The notes beneath the pieces were generated by a model. That model had not been told where the DNA came from. It searched no databases and was given only the letters and a program-made list of their open reading frames with translations. Shown here piece by piece: positions 1 to 9,003 of a stretch of 64,000 nucleotides of DNA. Position numbers and translations under genes: made by a program. The DNA is from Bradyrhizobium sp. CER78 (GTDB lineage: Bacteria; Pseudomonadota; Alphaproteobacteria; Rhizobiales; Xanthobacteraceae): contig NZ_JARVWP010000017.1 of NCBI RefSeq assembly GCF_029846235.1, positions 62,001 to 126,000 of the forward strand. The letters are read 5' to 3'. The first letter of the stretch is position 1; every line of letters begins with the position of its first letter.

Positions 1-51
1 GCGGCGCGTGGAAACTCGAAGCAAGATCCCCGCCGGACCGATGGAGTCTTG

Positions 52-198
52 ATGGGAGCGATCCTTGGACGCGCGCTTTTCCAGGTCATGGTTGTTCTGG
101 CGGCGGTCGGCATCGTCGCCCTCGCCTGCATGGCGGTCCACGGCGGCTACGCGCGCGCGGCGACGGCACTTGCAGCAAAATTCACTCCGCCATTTTGA
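52..198 (+). CDS. Small hydrophobic protein, 48 aa (or C-terminal end of a longer gene)
   Basis: An ATG at 52 opens a 48-residue frame with one clear hydrophobic stretch (about residues 9-28, rich in Val/Ala/Leu), so a single-pass membrane peptide or an uncleaved signal is likely. The same frame is open back to base 1 without a stop, so this may instead be the end of a gene entering from the left. No strong ribosome binding site precedes the ATG. The next small secreted protein starts 42 bases downstream on the same strand. Function is not recognised. It is too short to judge by composition, so support is modest. Confidence 0.35.
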   Translation: MGAILGRALFQVMVVLAAVGIVALACMAVHGGYARAATALAAKFTPPF

Positions 199-240
199 TC
201 CATTCAGCGGCTTGCTCCTCCGGCTCAAGGGAGTACGCTG

Positions 241-498
241 ATGCGTATTAATCGATCCGGATACAGATTTATGCGCAAACTCCTTTTGGGCTTCCTCGCA
301 GCCACGGCGTTCGCCGCCGCCTTCAATCCTCCGGCCGCCAACGCCGTGTTCTGGCGCGGCGTCACGGCCCCGACGAATATCGACATCCACGGATATCCGA
401 TCATCAAGGAACCGCCGCCGAGCCCATGCCAGTTGATCCATGTGAATGGATACTGGGTGCGGCAGTGCCTGGATCTGCGGTATCGCTATTGGCGATGA
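241..498 (+). CDS. Small secreted protein, 85 aa, unknown function
   Basis: The protein has a positively charged N-terminus, then a hydrophobic core and an Ala-Asn-Ala type cleavage site near residue 35, so export is likely. The mature part is about 50 residues, with two Cys (in SPCQLIHV and RQCLDL) and an aromatic, basic C-terminus ending YRYWR. The start at 241 is preferred over the internal ATG at 271 because AGGGAG lies about 8 bases upstream of it. Small secreted proteins with a Trp/Tyr/Arg-rich tail are common in Bradyrhizobium-type genomes, but I do not recognise a named family. A repeat-rich gap follows. Confidence 0.6.
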   Translation: MRINRSGYRFMRKLLLGFLAATAFAAAFNPPAANAVFWRGVTAPTNIDIHGYPIIKEPPPSPCQLIHVNGYWVRQCLDLRYRYWR

Positions 499-518
499 AC
501 GAAGCGGCGCCGTGCTTT

Positions 519-725
519 CGACCTCTCCCACTTGGGGAGAGGTCGAAGTTCGAGACTAAGGCGGGAGTTTCGGTTGAATCGGTTTGGCGCGGTCTCGGTT
601 CACCTCTCCCCGTTGGGGAGAGGTCGGATTGCGAAGCAATCCGGGTGAGGGCTCTTGCTCTCTCGATAGACCGTAACCCCTCACCCGATTTGCTGCGCAA
701 ATCGACCTCTCCCAAAGGAGAGGTG
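519..725. repeat. Intergenic palindromic repeats, CTCTCC family
   Basis: A short perfect hairpin (arms CGACCTCTCCC-type) lies at 519-545. A longer imperfect inverted element at 601-725 begins CACCTCTCCC and ends GGAGAGGTG, with an inner CCCTCACCCGATTTGC segment. A closely similar element occurs at 49198-49318. No gene is seen between 499 and 767, and the element could act as a bidirectional terminator between the convergent neighbours. Confidence 0.75.
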
Positions 726-767
726 AATCTTCGACGCCGTTCCAGCTCAACCTAATCTCATCAGGCT

Positions 768-1724
768 CTAGTTCGCGCCGCCCGCCGAATCGTCGAGCGC
801 CTTGAAGGCTTCTTCGAGCTGCGGTGACAGCGCGACGTTGAGCTTCTCGCCGGTCGGCAGGCGGGCGACGAACCATTTGTTGTAGAGCGGGACGATGTCG
901 CGGTTCGAGGCGAGCTTGCGAAACGCGCGCTCGACCACGTCCTTCATCTGCGGCTCGCCCTTGCGGTACATGATGCCGTAGGGATCGTAGGACAGATAGT
1001 CGCCGGTGACGCGGAATTTGTCCTGCGACTTGTGCCGCGCGATCAGGCCGTAGAGCAGGATGTCGTCGGTCGCGAAGGCATCCGCCTTGCCGTCCACCAG
1101 CATCTGGTAAGACTGCTCGTGGTCGCCTGCGGTGACGATGTTGAGGCCGAGCTGTTGCTTGGCGTCGACATTGTGCATCGCCTGCTCGTTGGTGGTGCCC
1201 TTGGTGACCACCACGGTCTTGCCCTTCAGGTCAGCGACCTGGTTGACGGTAGAAGCCTTCGGCACCATCAGCTTGGTGCCGGCCACGAACATCAGCGGCG
1301 AGAACGCGACCAGCTTGCCGCGCTCCGAGTTCGCCGTGGTCGATCCGCATTCGAGGTCGATCTTTTTGTCGACCACCGCCGGAATGCGGTCGTCGGAGGT
1401 GACCTTGACATAGTCGATCTTGAGGTTGGCATCGTCGACCTCGGCCCCGATCTCGTCGACGATCGCATCGCACAGCTCGAGGCTGTAGCCGATCGGCCGG
1501 TTGGAGTGGTCGAGGAACGAGAACGGCGGCGAACTCTCGCGATAGCCGATCCGCACGGCGTGCGTGGCCTTGATGTTGGCGAGCGTGGGGCTGAGCCCCT
1601 CGCCCGCCGGCTGAGCGGTGGCCGGTCCGGTGAGCAGGCTTGCCGCGAGCAGACACGCTGACAGCAGGCATGTCGACAGGTGAGGCCTCTCAGCCCGGAT
1701 CGGCCTCCAGCGGGCGCGATGCAT
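768..1724 (-). CDS. Periplasmic amino-acid-type solute-binding protein (glutamate/aspartate-like)
   Basis: This 318-residue protein has a signal peptide (about 1-37, ending ATA|QP) and a family-3 extracellular binding domain. Typical motifs are RIGYRESSPPFSF near the mature N-terminus, then the ELCDAI and DLECGSTTAN segments that line the ligand pocket in AatJ/GltI-type proteins. It should bind an acidic or polar amino acid in the periplasm. GGGAGG sits a few bases before the ATG. The unusual point is context: the upstream partner, 12 bases away, is a DAACS secondary symporter, and no ABC permease or ATPase for it is in the window. It may serve a distant ABC system or work with the symporter. 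Confidence 0.85.
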   Translation of the reverse strand: MHRARWRPIRAERPHLSTCLLSACLLAASLLTGPATAQPAGEGLSPTLANIKATHAVRIGYRESSPPFSFLDHSNRPIGYSLELCDAIVDEIGAEVDDANLKIDYVKVTSDDRIPAVVDKKIDLECGSTTANSERGKLVAFSPLMFVAGTKLMVPKASTVNQVADLKGKTVVVTKGTTNEQAMHNVDAKQQLGLNIVTAGDHEQSYQMLVDGKADAFATDDILLYGLIARHKSQDKFRVTGDYLSYDPYGIMYRKGEPQMKDVVERAFRKLASNRDIVPLYNKWFVARLPTGEKLNVALSPQLEEAFKALDDSAGGAN

Positions 1725-1736
1725 GCATCCCTCCCG

Positions 1737-3026
1737 TCAATGGCCGGCCATCACGGCGCCGGGCACCGCGTCCTGCGGCACGGCATCGTCGGGCCCGAGC
1801 TCGTGCTCGGCCTTCAGCTCGCCCTCCCACTTCGCGACCACGGCGGTGGCCAGCGAGTTGCCGATCACGTTGGTGGCGCTGCGGCCCATGTCGAGGAAGG
1901 TGTCGATACCCATGATCATCAACAAGCCGGCCTCGGGGATGCCGAACTGCGACAGCGTCGAGGCGATCACCACCAGCGACGCGCGCGGCACGCCGGCCAC
2001 GCCCTTCGAGGTGATCATCAGCGTTGCCAGCATCGCGAGCTGGGTGCCGAGCGACATTTCGATGTGGTAGGTCTGCGCGATGAAGATGCTCGCGAAGGTG
2101 CAGTACATCATCGTGCCGTCGAGGTTGAAGGAATAGCCGAGCGGCAGCACGAACGCCGAGATCCGCGAGGAGGCGCCGAACCGGTTCAGCCCCTCCAGCG
2201 TCTTCGGGTAGGCCGCCTCCGAGGAGGCGGTCGAGAACGCGATCATCAGGGGCTCGCGGATCAGCCGCAGCAGATGGCTGTAGCGTGGCCCGATCACGAC
2301 GAAACCGACCGCGACCAGGATGCCCCACAGGATCAGCAGCGACAGATAGAAGCCGCCCATGAAGACGATCAGCTTCCAGAGCACGCCGAGGCCGTTCTTC
2401 GAGACGGTCGCCATGATCGCGGCCCACACCGCGAGCGGGGCGAACAGCATCACATAGCCGGTGACCTTGAGCATGATGTGCGCGAGGTCGTCGATCAGGC
2501 TCATGATCGGCTTGGCCCGCTCAGGCATGGCGCCGAGTGCGACTGCGAAGAACACCGCGAACACCACGATCTGCAGGATCTCGTTCTGCGCCATCGCATC
2601 CGCGATCGAGGTCGGGATCAGATGGGTCAGGAACTTCTCGATCGAGAACGCCGAGACCGGCAGGCCGGTGGACTGGGTCTTGTCGGGCAGTGTGCCGGGG
2701 AAATTGGCGCCGGGCTGCAGCAGGTTGACCATCACGAGGCCGAGCAGCAGCGAAATGAAGGAGGCGGAGACGAACCAGCCCATGGTCTTGGCGAAGATAC
2801 GCCCGAGCTTGGCACCGCTTCCCATATGGGCGATGCCGCCGACGAGGGTGGCGAAGACGAGCGGCGCGATGATCATCTTGATCAGGCGCAGGAACAGCAT
2901 CGCGATCAGGTTGACGTCGGCCGCGATCTCGGCGCGGCTGTCAGGAAAATAGTTGAAGACGATCGTCCCCATCGCGATGCCAAGGACCATCGCAATCAGG
3001 ATGTACTGCGTAAACCTGTTCGACAT
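1737..3026 (-). CDS. Dicarboxylate/amino acid:cation symporter (DAACS, GltP/DctA family)
   Basis: This 429-residue polytopic membrane protein is of normal length for the family. Family marks are the serine-rich loop STASSEAAYP (about 268-277), the NLDGT segment corresponding to the NMDGT cation site, and MGIDTFLDMGRSATNV near the C-terminus, with the Asp and Arg that contact substrate in GltPh-like carriers. It should import C4-dicarboxylates or acidic amino acids with H+ or Na+. A G-rich ribosome site precedes the ATG. It is the first gene of a two-gene minus-strand operon with a periplasmic binding protein, which hints at glutamate or aspartate rather than only dicarboxylates. I cannot choose between GltP and DctA. 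Confidence 0.9.
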   Translation of the reverse strand: MSNRFTQYILIAMVLGIAMGTIVFNYFPDSRAEIAADVNLIAMLFLRLIKMIIAPLVFATLVGGIAHMGSGAKLGRIFAKTMGWFVSASFISLLLGLVMVNLLQPGANFPGTLPDKTQSTGLPVSAFSIEKFLTHLIPTSIADAMAQNEILQIVVFAVFFAVALGAMPERAKPIMSLIDDLAHIMLKVTGYVMLFAPLAVWAAIMATVSKNGLGVLWKLIVFMGGFYLSLLILWGILVAVGFVVIGPRYSHLLRLIREPLMIAFSTASSEAAYPKTLEGLNRFGASSRISAFVLPLGYSFNLDGTMMYCTFASIFIAQTYHIEMSLGTQLAMLATLMITSKGVAGVPRASLVVIASTLSQFGIPEAGLLMIMGIDTFLDMGRSATNVIGNSLATAVVAKWEGELKAEHELGPDDAVPQDAVPGAVMAGH

Positions 3027-3243
3027 TCTCTTACCCCCGTAAGTTCCCGGCGAAAGGCAAGTGTGGCAGATTTACGCAGCTACGCAACACGCTTCGCTTC
3101 CGGCGGGACTTTGCCAATCTGTTCCCGTTGTGGAATGCCAGCGTGGGGACTAGCGTTCATGCAGCGCACAATCTGTGCACTGAGCTGCGCGCGTCGCAGT
3201 CAAACTGCATGCGAAACGACCAACGCGAGGGGGAGACACCACA

Positions 3244-4245
3244 ATGAACGACACCGTCAATCGCCAGATCCTGCTAGTTGAAAAGCCGACCGGCAAGCTT
3301 GGCCCCGAGCATTTTCGCCTGACCAAGGGCACGATCCCCGCGCCGAAGGACGGCGAGGCGCTGGTGCGAACGCGCTACATCTCGCTCGACGCCGCCAACC
3401 GCGCCTGGATGCACGGCGCCACCTACCGCGCTGCGGTCGAAGCCAACACCGTGATGGCCGGCGGCAGCATCGCCGAAGTGGTGTCGTCTAACGACCCCGG
3501 CCTGAAGCCGGGCGATATCGTGTTCGGCGACACCGGCTGGCAGGACTACGCCGCCGTGCCCGCCAAGCACCTGGCGAAGATGCCGAAGCTCGAGCCGATG
3601 ACGCATCTGCTCAGCGTCTATGGCGTCGCCGGCCTGACCGCCTATTTCGGCCTGCTCCATGTCGGCAAACCCAGGGAGGGTGAGACCGTGGTGGTGTCGG
3701 CGGCCGCCGGCTCGGTCGGCTCGATCGTCGGCCAGATCGCCAAGATCAAGGGCTGCCGGGTGGTCGGCATCGCCGGTGGCAAGGACAAGTGCCACTGGCT
3801 GACGTCGGAGCTCGGCTTCGACGCCGCCGTCGACTACAAGGACGGCGCCACCTACAAGGCGCTGCGATCAGCGGCACCGAAGGGCATCGACGTCTATTTC
3901 GACAATGTCGGCGGCGACATCCTGGAGGCCTGCCTCTCCCAGATGAACAACCGCGGCCGGATCGCCTGTTGCGGCGCGATCTCGCAATATGACGGCGTCC
4001 CCTCCGCGCACGGCCCGCGCGGCGTGCCCGGCCTGATCGTGGTGAAGCGGCTCGTCATGCAGGGCTTCATCGTGATGGACTACATGGACCAGCGCGACGC
4101 CGCGCTCGCCGACCTGCAGTCCTGGGTCGCCTCGGGCAAGCTCAAGGTTCAGGAAGACGTCATCGACGGCATCGAGAACACCCCGCAGGCGCTGATCGGG
4201 CTGCTCGCCGGCGAAAACCGCGGCAAGCGCATGGTGAAGGTGTAG
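3244..4245 (+). CDS. NADP-dependent oxidoreductase, zinc-free MDR family (CurA/PTGR-like)
   Basis: This 333-residue medium-chain dehydrogenase/reductase lacks the catalytic-zinc Cys/His pattern. It carries the nucleotide-binding motif AAAGSVGSIVGQIAK around 156-170, and the family segments VYGVAGLTAYFGL and DVYFDNVGG. Relatives such as E. coli CurA and mammalian prostaglandin reductases reduce the C=C bond of alpha,beta-unsaturated ketones using NADPH in the cytoplasm. GGGGGAG lies about 8 bases before the ATG. It stands alone, divergent from the symporter operon across a 217-base gap in which I see no clear operator, and is followed by a palindromic repeat. Confidence 0.87.
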   Translation: MNDTVNRQILLVEKPTGKLGPEHFRLTKGTIPAPKDGEALVRTRYISLDAANRAWMHGATYRAAVEANTVMAGGSIAEVVSSNDPGLKPGDIVFGDTGWQDYAAVPAKHLAKMPKLEPMTHLLSVYGVAGLTAYFGLLHVGKPREGETVVVSAAAGSVGSIVGQIAKIKGCRVVGIAGGKDKCHWLTSELGFDAAVDYKDGATYKALRSAAPKGIDVYFDNVGGDILEACLSQMNNRGRIACCGAISQYDGVPSAHGPRGVPGLIVVKRLVMQGFIVMDYMDQRDAALADLQSWVASGKLKVQEDVIDGIENTPQALIGLLAGENRGKRMVKV

Positions 4246-4265
4246 GGGGCAAGCACGATGCCATC

Positions 4266-4399
4266 CCCGTCATCCTGAGGAGCGCGTAGCGCGTCTCGAA
4301 GGATGGACGGCCCGGCTCGGGGCCGTCGACCCTTCGAGACGGCCGCTTTGCGGCCTCCTCCAGCGACAAAGGCGAAGCCTTTGCGCGGGGGTGACGGGG
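4266..4399. repeat. Intergenic repeat, CGTCATCCTGAGGAGC family
   Basis: The element begins CCGTCATCCTGAGGAGCGC, has an inner TCTCGAAGGATGGACGG and CGTCGACCCTTCGAGACGG inverted core, and ends GGGGTGACGGG. Related copies lie at 18845-18960 and 52511-52616. It separates two convergent genes and could fold into a long hairpin. Confidence 0.75.
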
Positions 4400-4417
4400 A
4401 TAGGTAGGTGCTCGGGG

Positions 4418-7400
4418 CTAATGCGCCGTGCCTGACGGCTGCGGCGCGGCTTGCGGCCCGGGCGCCTTGCCCTTCTTCGCCTTGCGCCAGTTCTCGAAGT
4501 TCTGCACCACGACGAAGAACGCCGGCACGAACAGCACCGCGAGGCAGGTCGAGGCGATCATGCCGGAGAACACGGTGATGCCGATCGACTTGCGGGCGTT
4601 GGCGCCGGCGCCGGTTGCGATCACCAGCGGCAGCACGCCGAGGATGAAGGCGAACGACGTCATCAGGATCGGCCGGAACCGGGCGCGGGCGGCGTCGATC
4701 GCCGAGTCCAGCACCGGCTTGCCGTCGCGGATGTGATGCTCGAGTGCGACCTCGACGATCAGGATCGCGTTCTTGGCCGACAGTGCGATCAAGAGGATGG
4801 TGCCGATCTGGGTGTAGAGGTTGTTCTCGATCCGGAGCGAGGTCAGCACCAGCATCGGCCCGAGCAGCGACAGCGGCACCGCCAGGATCACCGAGATCGG
4901 CGCGTACCAGCTTTCATATTGTCCGGCGAGCACGAGGTAGACCAGGAGCAGCGCCAGCGCGAACACGAAGTAGATCTGGCTGCCGACCTCCTTCTCCTGG
5001 TACGACATCGCCGTCCATTCATAGCCGGTCCCCGGCGGCAGCGTCTTCGCGGCGATCTCCTCCATCAGCGTCATCGACTGGCCGGAACTGTAGCCCTGCG
5101 ACGGCAGGCCGATGATGGTGGCCGACGGATAGAGGTTGTAGAGGCTGATCAGCGACGGGCCGACCGACGGCGTGATGTTCGCCACCGTGCCGAGCGGGAC
5201 CATGTCGCCGTTGCTGTTGCGCACCATCATGTTCTGGATGTCGCGCAAGGTCAGCCGGTATTGCGCATCGGCCTGGGTGTAGACCTGGAAGGTGCGGCCG
5301 AACTTGGTGAACTGGTTGACGTAGCTCGCGCCGAGATAGGACGACAGCGTCGAGAAGATCTGGTCGGTGGTGACGTGCAGGGTCTCGGTCTTGACGCGGT
5401 CGACCTGGACGTCGAACTGCGGCACCATCGAGCGGAACGACGACTGCACCCGCTGCAGCGCGCTTTGTGTCTGTGCGTTGCTGACGACGGCGCCGGTGAC
5501 CGCCTGCAGCTTGCCGTAGTCGGCATTGCCGTCGCGCAGCTGCACCTGCATGGCGAAGCCGGCGGCATTGCCGATGCCCTGGATCGGCGGCGGCGGGATC
5601 ACCAGGATGCGCGCCTCCGGGATCACCGCAAGCCGGTCGTTGAGGCCGTAGACCAGCGAGCGCAGATCCTCGCCGGGGCCACGCGAATCCCAGTCCTTCA
5701 GGATCACATAGGCGACACCGGCATTGGCGAGGCTCGACGAATTGTCGAGCGCGGAGATGCCGGCGATACTGACCACCTGCTCGACGCCCGGCGTCTTGCG
5801 GGCGATCTCGGTGACCTGGTCGAGCACCCGCTGGGTGCGATCGATCGCGGCGCCATCGGGCAACTGCACCGCGGCCAACAGGTAGCCCTGGTCCTCGATC
5901 GGGATGAAGCCGGTCGGCACCCGTGACAGCCCGTAGACGGCGATTCCAATCAGGATCAGCGCGACGAGGACCGAGGTCTTGGCGTGGCCGGCAATGCCAC
6001 CAATGATCCGCGTATAGCCCCGCTCGACCCGGTCATAGACCGCGTTGAAGCCGCGGTAGAAGAAATTGCGCTGCTCCGGCGGCACCGGCCGGCGCAGCCA
6101 CAATGCGCATTGCGTCGGCTTCAAGGTCGCGGCGTTGACGGCGCTGAGCAGTGCGGTCGCCGCGATCACCAGGGCGAATTGCGCGTACATCCGCCCCGTC
6201 AGCCCCGGCAGGAAGGCCGCCGGCAGGAACACCGAAATCAGCACCAGGGTGATGCCGACGATCGGCGCGAACAATTCGTCCATCGCCTTGATCGCGGCGT
6301 CATGGCCGGACATGCCCTGCTCGATATTATGCGCTGCGCCTTCGACCACCACGATGGCGTCGTCGACCACGATGCCGATCGCCAGCACGATCGCAAACAG
6401 CGTCGACAAATTGATGGTGAAGCCGAGCGCGGCCATCGCCGCGAACGCACCGATGATGGTGACCGGCACGGTGGTCGCCGGCACCAGCATCGCCCGCCAA
6501 TCCTGCAGGAACACCAGGATCACGACCAGCACCAGGAGGCCGGCCTCGATCAGCGTCCGGTAGACCTCGTTGATCGAGGCCTGGACGAATTTGGTGGTGT
6601 CGAACGGCGTGTCGTATTTGATGTCCTGCGGGAACTGCTTGGCGAGCTGCGCCACCTTCTTCTGCACTTCCTTCTCGACCTGCAGCGCGTTGGCGCCGGG
6701 CGACAGGAACACGCCGATGCCGGTGGCCGGCTTCTGGTTGAGCGAGAACACCTGGCTGTAAGTCTGCGCACCGAGCTCGACCCAGCCGAGATCGCGGACG
6801 CGGATGACATCGCCGACATTGCCGGTCTTGACGACGATGTTCTCGAACTGGCTCGCGTCATCGAGCCGGCCGTTGACGTTCAGCGTGTACTGGAACGCCT
6901 GCCCCTGCGGCGCCGGCGGCGCGCCGACCTGGCCCGCCGTGACCTGCTGGCTCTGCTGCTGGATCGCCTGGATGACGTCCTGCGGCATCAGCCCGCGCGC
7001 CTGCAGCTTGTTCGGATCGAGCCAGACCCGCATCGAATATTGCCCGGCGCCGAACACGGTGACGTTGCCGACGCCCGGCAGGCGCGACAGCTCGTCGCGG
7101 ATGTTGATGGTGGCGTAGTTCGACAGGAACAGGCTGTCGTAGGTCTTGTTCGGCGAGGTCAGCGTCACGAACAGCAGGATCGAGGTCGATCGCTTCTGCA
7201 CCGTGACGCCCTGGTTCTGCACCGCGGTCGGCAGCTGCGATAGCGCCGAGGAGACGCGGTTCTGCACCAGCACCTGCGCGAAGTTGAGGTCGGTGCCGAT
7301 CTTGAAGGTCACCGTCAGCGTGTAGGTGCCGTCGGCGCCGCTGTAGGACTGCATGTAGAGCATGTCCTCGACGCCGTTGACCTGCTGCTCGATCGGCAGC

Positions 7401-7588
7401 GCCACGGTGTCGATCACGGTCTTTGCCGATGCGCCGGGATAGCGCGTCGTCACCTGGACCGTCGGCGGCACCACGTCGGGATATTGCGCGACCGCGAGAT
7501 TGAACAGCGCGACGCCGCCGATCAGGATCATCAGGATCGCGATGACGTTGGAAAGGACCGGCCGCTCGATGAAGAATTTCGAGATCAT
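4418..7588 (-). CDS. RND multidrug efflux pump inner-membrane subunit (HAE1/AcrB-type)
   Basis: At 1056 residues this is full length for hydrophobe/amphiphile efflux pumps. It starts MISKFFIERPVLSNVIAI and has the proton-relay pair D409-D410 in GIVVDDAIVVVE, matching AcrB D407-D408. The porter-domain segments and the 12-helix pattern are intact. It should export hydrophobic or amphiphilic compounds by proton antiport as a trimer with the adaptor encoded 10 bases upstream. No outer-membrane channel or local repressor gene is adjacent, so a TolC-type partner must be elsewhere. The substrate cannot be read from the sequence. Confidence 0.95.
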   Translation of the reverse strand: MISKFFIERPVLSNVIAILMILIGGVALFNLAVAQYPDVVPPTVQVTTRYPGASAKTVIDTVALPIEQQVNGVEDMLYMQSYSGADGTYTLTVTFKIGTDLNFAQVLVQNRVSSALSQLPTAVQNQGVTVQKRSTSILLFVTLTSPNKTYDSLFLSNYATINIRDELSRLPGVGNVTVFGAGQYSMRVWLDPNKLQARGLMPQDVIQAIQQQSQQVTAGQVGAPPAPQGQAFQYTLNVNGRLDDASQFENIVVKTGNVGDVIRVRDLGWVELGAQTYSQVFSLNQKPATGIGVFLSPGANALQVEKEVQKKVAQLAKQFPQDIKYDTPFDTTKFVQASINEVYRTLIEAGLLVLVVILVFLQDWRAMLVPATTVPVTIIGAFAAMAALGFTINLSTLFAIVLAIGIVVDDAIVVVEGAAHNIEQGMSGHDAAIKAMDELFAPIVGITLVLISVFLPAAFLPGLTGRMYAQFALVIAATALLSAVNAATLKPTQCALWLRRPVPPEQRNFFYRGFNAVYDRVERGYTRIIGGIAGHAKTSVLVALILIGIAVYGLSRVPTGFIPIEDQGYLLAAVQLPDGAAIDRTQRVLDQVTEIARKTPGVEQVVSIAGISALDNSSSLANAGVAYVILKDWDSRGPGEDLRSLVYGLNDRLAVIPEARILVIPPPPIQGIGNAAGFAMQVQLRDGNADYGKLQAVTGAVVSNAQTQSALQRVQSSFRSMVPQFDVQVDRVKTETLHVTTDQIFSTLSSYLGASYVNQFTKFGRTFQVYTQADAQYRLTLRDIQNMMVRNSNGDMVPLGTVANITPSVGPSLISLYNLYPSATIIGLPSQGYSSGQSMTLMEEIAAKTLPPGTGYEWTAMSYQEKEVGSQIYFVFALALLLVYLVLAGQYESWYAPISVILAVPLSLLGPMLVLTSLRIENNLYTQIGTILLIALSAKNAILIVEVALEHHIRDGKPVLDSAIDAARARFRPILMTSFAFILGVLPLVIATGAGANARKSIGITVFSGMIASTCLAVLFVPAFFVVVQNFENWRKAKKGKAPGPQAAPQPSGTAH

Positions 7589-7598
7589 GGCGCGCCCC

Positions 7599-8801
7599 TC
7601 ACTTGGCCGGTGCCGGCGTCGCGTCGCCCTTCTGCATCTGCGGATCGACCTTCTGGCCGGGGATCGCGCGGAGCAGCCCGGCGGTCACGACACGGTCGTC
7701 GGCCTTCAGCCCGCTCTCGATGACGCGCAGGCCCTCGTCGAGCGCTCCGGTGGTCACCTTGCGTTGCTCGACCACATTGTCGGCATTGACGACCAGCACG
7801 TAACGGCCGCTCTGGTCGCTGCCGATCGCGACGTCAGGCACCAGCAGCGCATTGTCCTGCTTGTCGATCGGCACGCGAACGCGGACATAGAAGCCGGGCA
7901 GCAGCACGCGCTCCGGATTCGGCACCAAGCCGCGGACCGCGAGCGTTCCGGTCGACTGATTGACGGTCGGCGACAGATAATCGAGCTTGCCCTTGTGCGG
8001 ATGACCGGTCTCGGTCTGCAATCCGACCTCGATCGGCAATTGCCTGAGATCGTTGAACGTCATGCCGCGGCGGCGCGCCTCGTCCCGGACCCGCTGCACG
8101 TCCTGTTCGTTGACGTTGAAATTCACATAGATCGGGTCGAGCTGCACGATGGTGGCAAGCTGGGTCGGCGAGGCCACGCCGACCAGTTCGCCGACCGAGA
8201 CCAGATGGTTGCTGACGATGCCGTCGAACGGCGCGGCGACGTTGGTGTAGCCGTAATTGACCGCGGCGATCTTGGTGTTGACCTGGGCCTGCTGCAGATT
8301 GGCCTGGGCGTTGTCCCGCGTCGACGTCGAGGTTTCCAGCGTCGCCTGCGACACCGCCTGGCGCTGCACCAGATCCTGCTGCCGCTTGTAGTCGGCCTCG
8401 GCCTGCTTCACCGTCGCCTGCGCGCCGACTTCGGCAGCCTGCGCCTGCTCCAGCTTCAGCTTGTAGGTCTCCGGCTCGATGGTGAACAGGGTGGTCCCCT
8501 GCTTCACGAACGAGCCGTCCTGATAATTGATCGACTGCAGAAAGCCCTGCACGCGCGCGACCAGATCGACGGTCTTGATCGGCGCGGTGTTTCCGGTGGC
8601 GTCCAGATAGCGCGTGATGGCGCGCTGCACCGGCGGCGCGACCTCGACCTTCGGCGGTGGCGGCGCAACAAAACTGTTTTGCTCGCAGGCACTTAAACTA
8701 ACGAAGGCCGATATGACGCAGATGATGCGCGTCAGGGGCGCATTTCGCAGCCGCAAGAAATTGCTCCGATCGAAATGTGCCGACGCGCGCGCATACCTCA
8801 T
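7599..8801 (-). CDS. RND efflux periplasmic adaptor (membrane fusion protein), lipoprotein
   Basis: This 400-residue adaptor has a lipobox (VSLSAC, Cys near residue 39), so it is probably anchored in the inner membrane by lipid. The order is beta-barrel/lipoyl start (VQGFLQSINYQDGSFVKQGTTLF), alpha-helical hairpin (about 115-185, Gln/Ala-rich), the closing lipoyl half (VAAPFDGIVS), then the C-terminal barrel. It bridges the pump to an outer-membrane channel. GAGG lies about 8 bases before the ATG at 8801. It is the first gene of a two-gene operon, divergent from the four-cysteine repeat protein gene. No regulator gene is next to it. Confidence 0.93.
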   Translation of the reverse strand: MRYARASAHFDRSNFLRLRNAPLTRIICVISAFVSLSACEQNSFVAPPPPKVEVAPPVQRAITRYLDATGNTAPIKTVDLVARVQGFLQSINYQDGSFVKQGTTLFTIEPETYKLKLEQAQAAEVGAQATVKQAEADYKRQQDLVQRQAVSQATLETSTSTRDNAQANLQQAQVNTKIAAVNYGYTNVAAPFDGIVSNHLVSVGELVGVASPTQLATIVQLDPIYVNFNVNEQDVQRVRDEARRRGMTFNDLRQLPIEVGLQTETGHPHKGKLDYLSPTVNQSTGTLAVRGLVPNPERVLLPGFYVRVRVPIDKQDNALLVPDVAIGSDQSGRYVLVVNADNVVEQRKVTTGALDEGLRVIESGLKADDRVVTAGLLRAIPGQKVDPQMQKGDATPAPAK

Positions 8802-9003
8802 TTCCGAGCCTCAGTTCAAATGACTTAACTCAAACGTGGTAGGTGGCAAAAAAATCAACCTGCTTCTTCCATAGCAACAATCCGCTTGCAGCGGAACTCG
8901 AAAGCGAAAATGATGCCGCTCGCGAAGGTTGTTACAGCAAGACATTTCAGAGCGCAGTTCAGTTGAGCCGGCGGCTTCCGGCGCAACGAGAGGACTTATT
9001 CAA

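Noticed and set aside
1680..3281. Long plus-strand open frame (533 codons) over the symporter and binding-protein genes.
   Set aside because: It is a shadow in high-GC DNA. Its product is His/Arg/Asp-rich with no family features and it lies opposite two well-supported genes.
4451..7243. Long plus-strand frames opposite the RND pump gene.
   Set aside because: Both lie opposite a full-length, motif-complete pump and their products are low-complexity.
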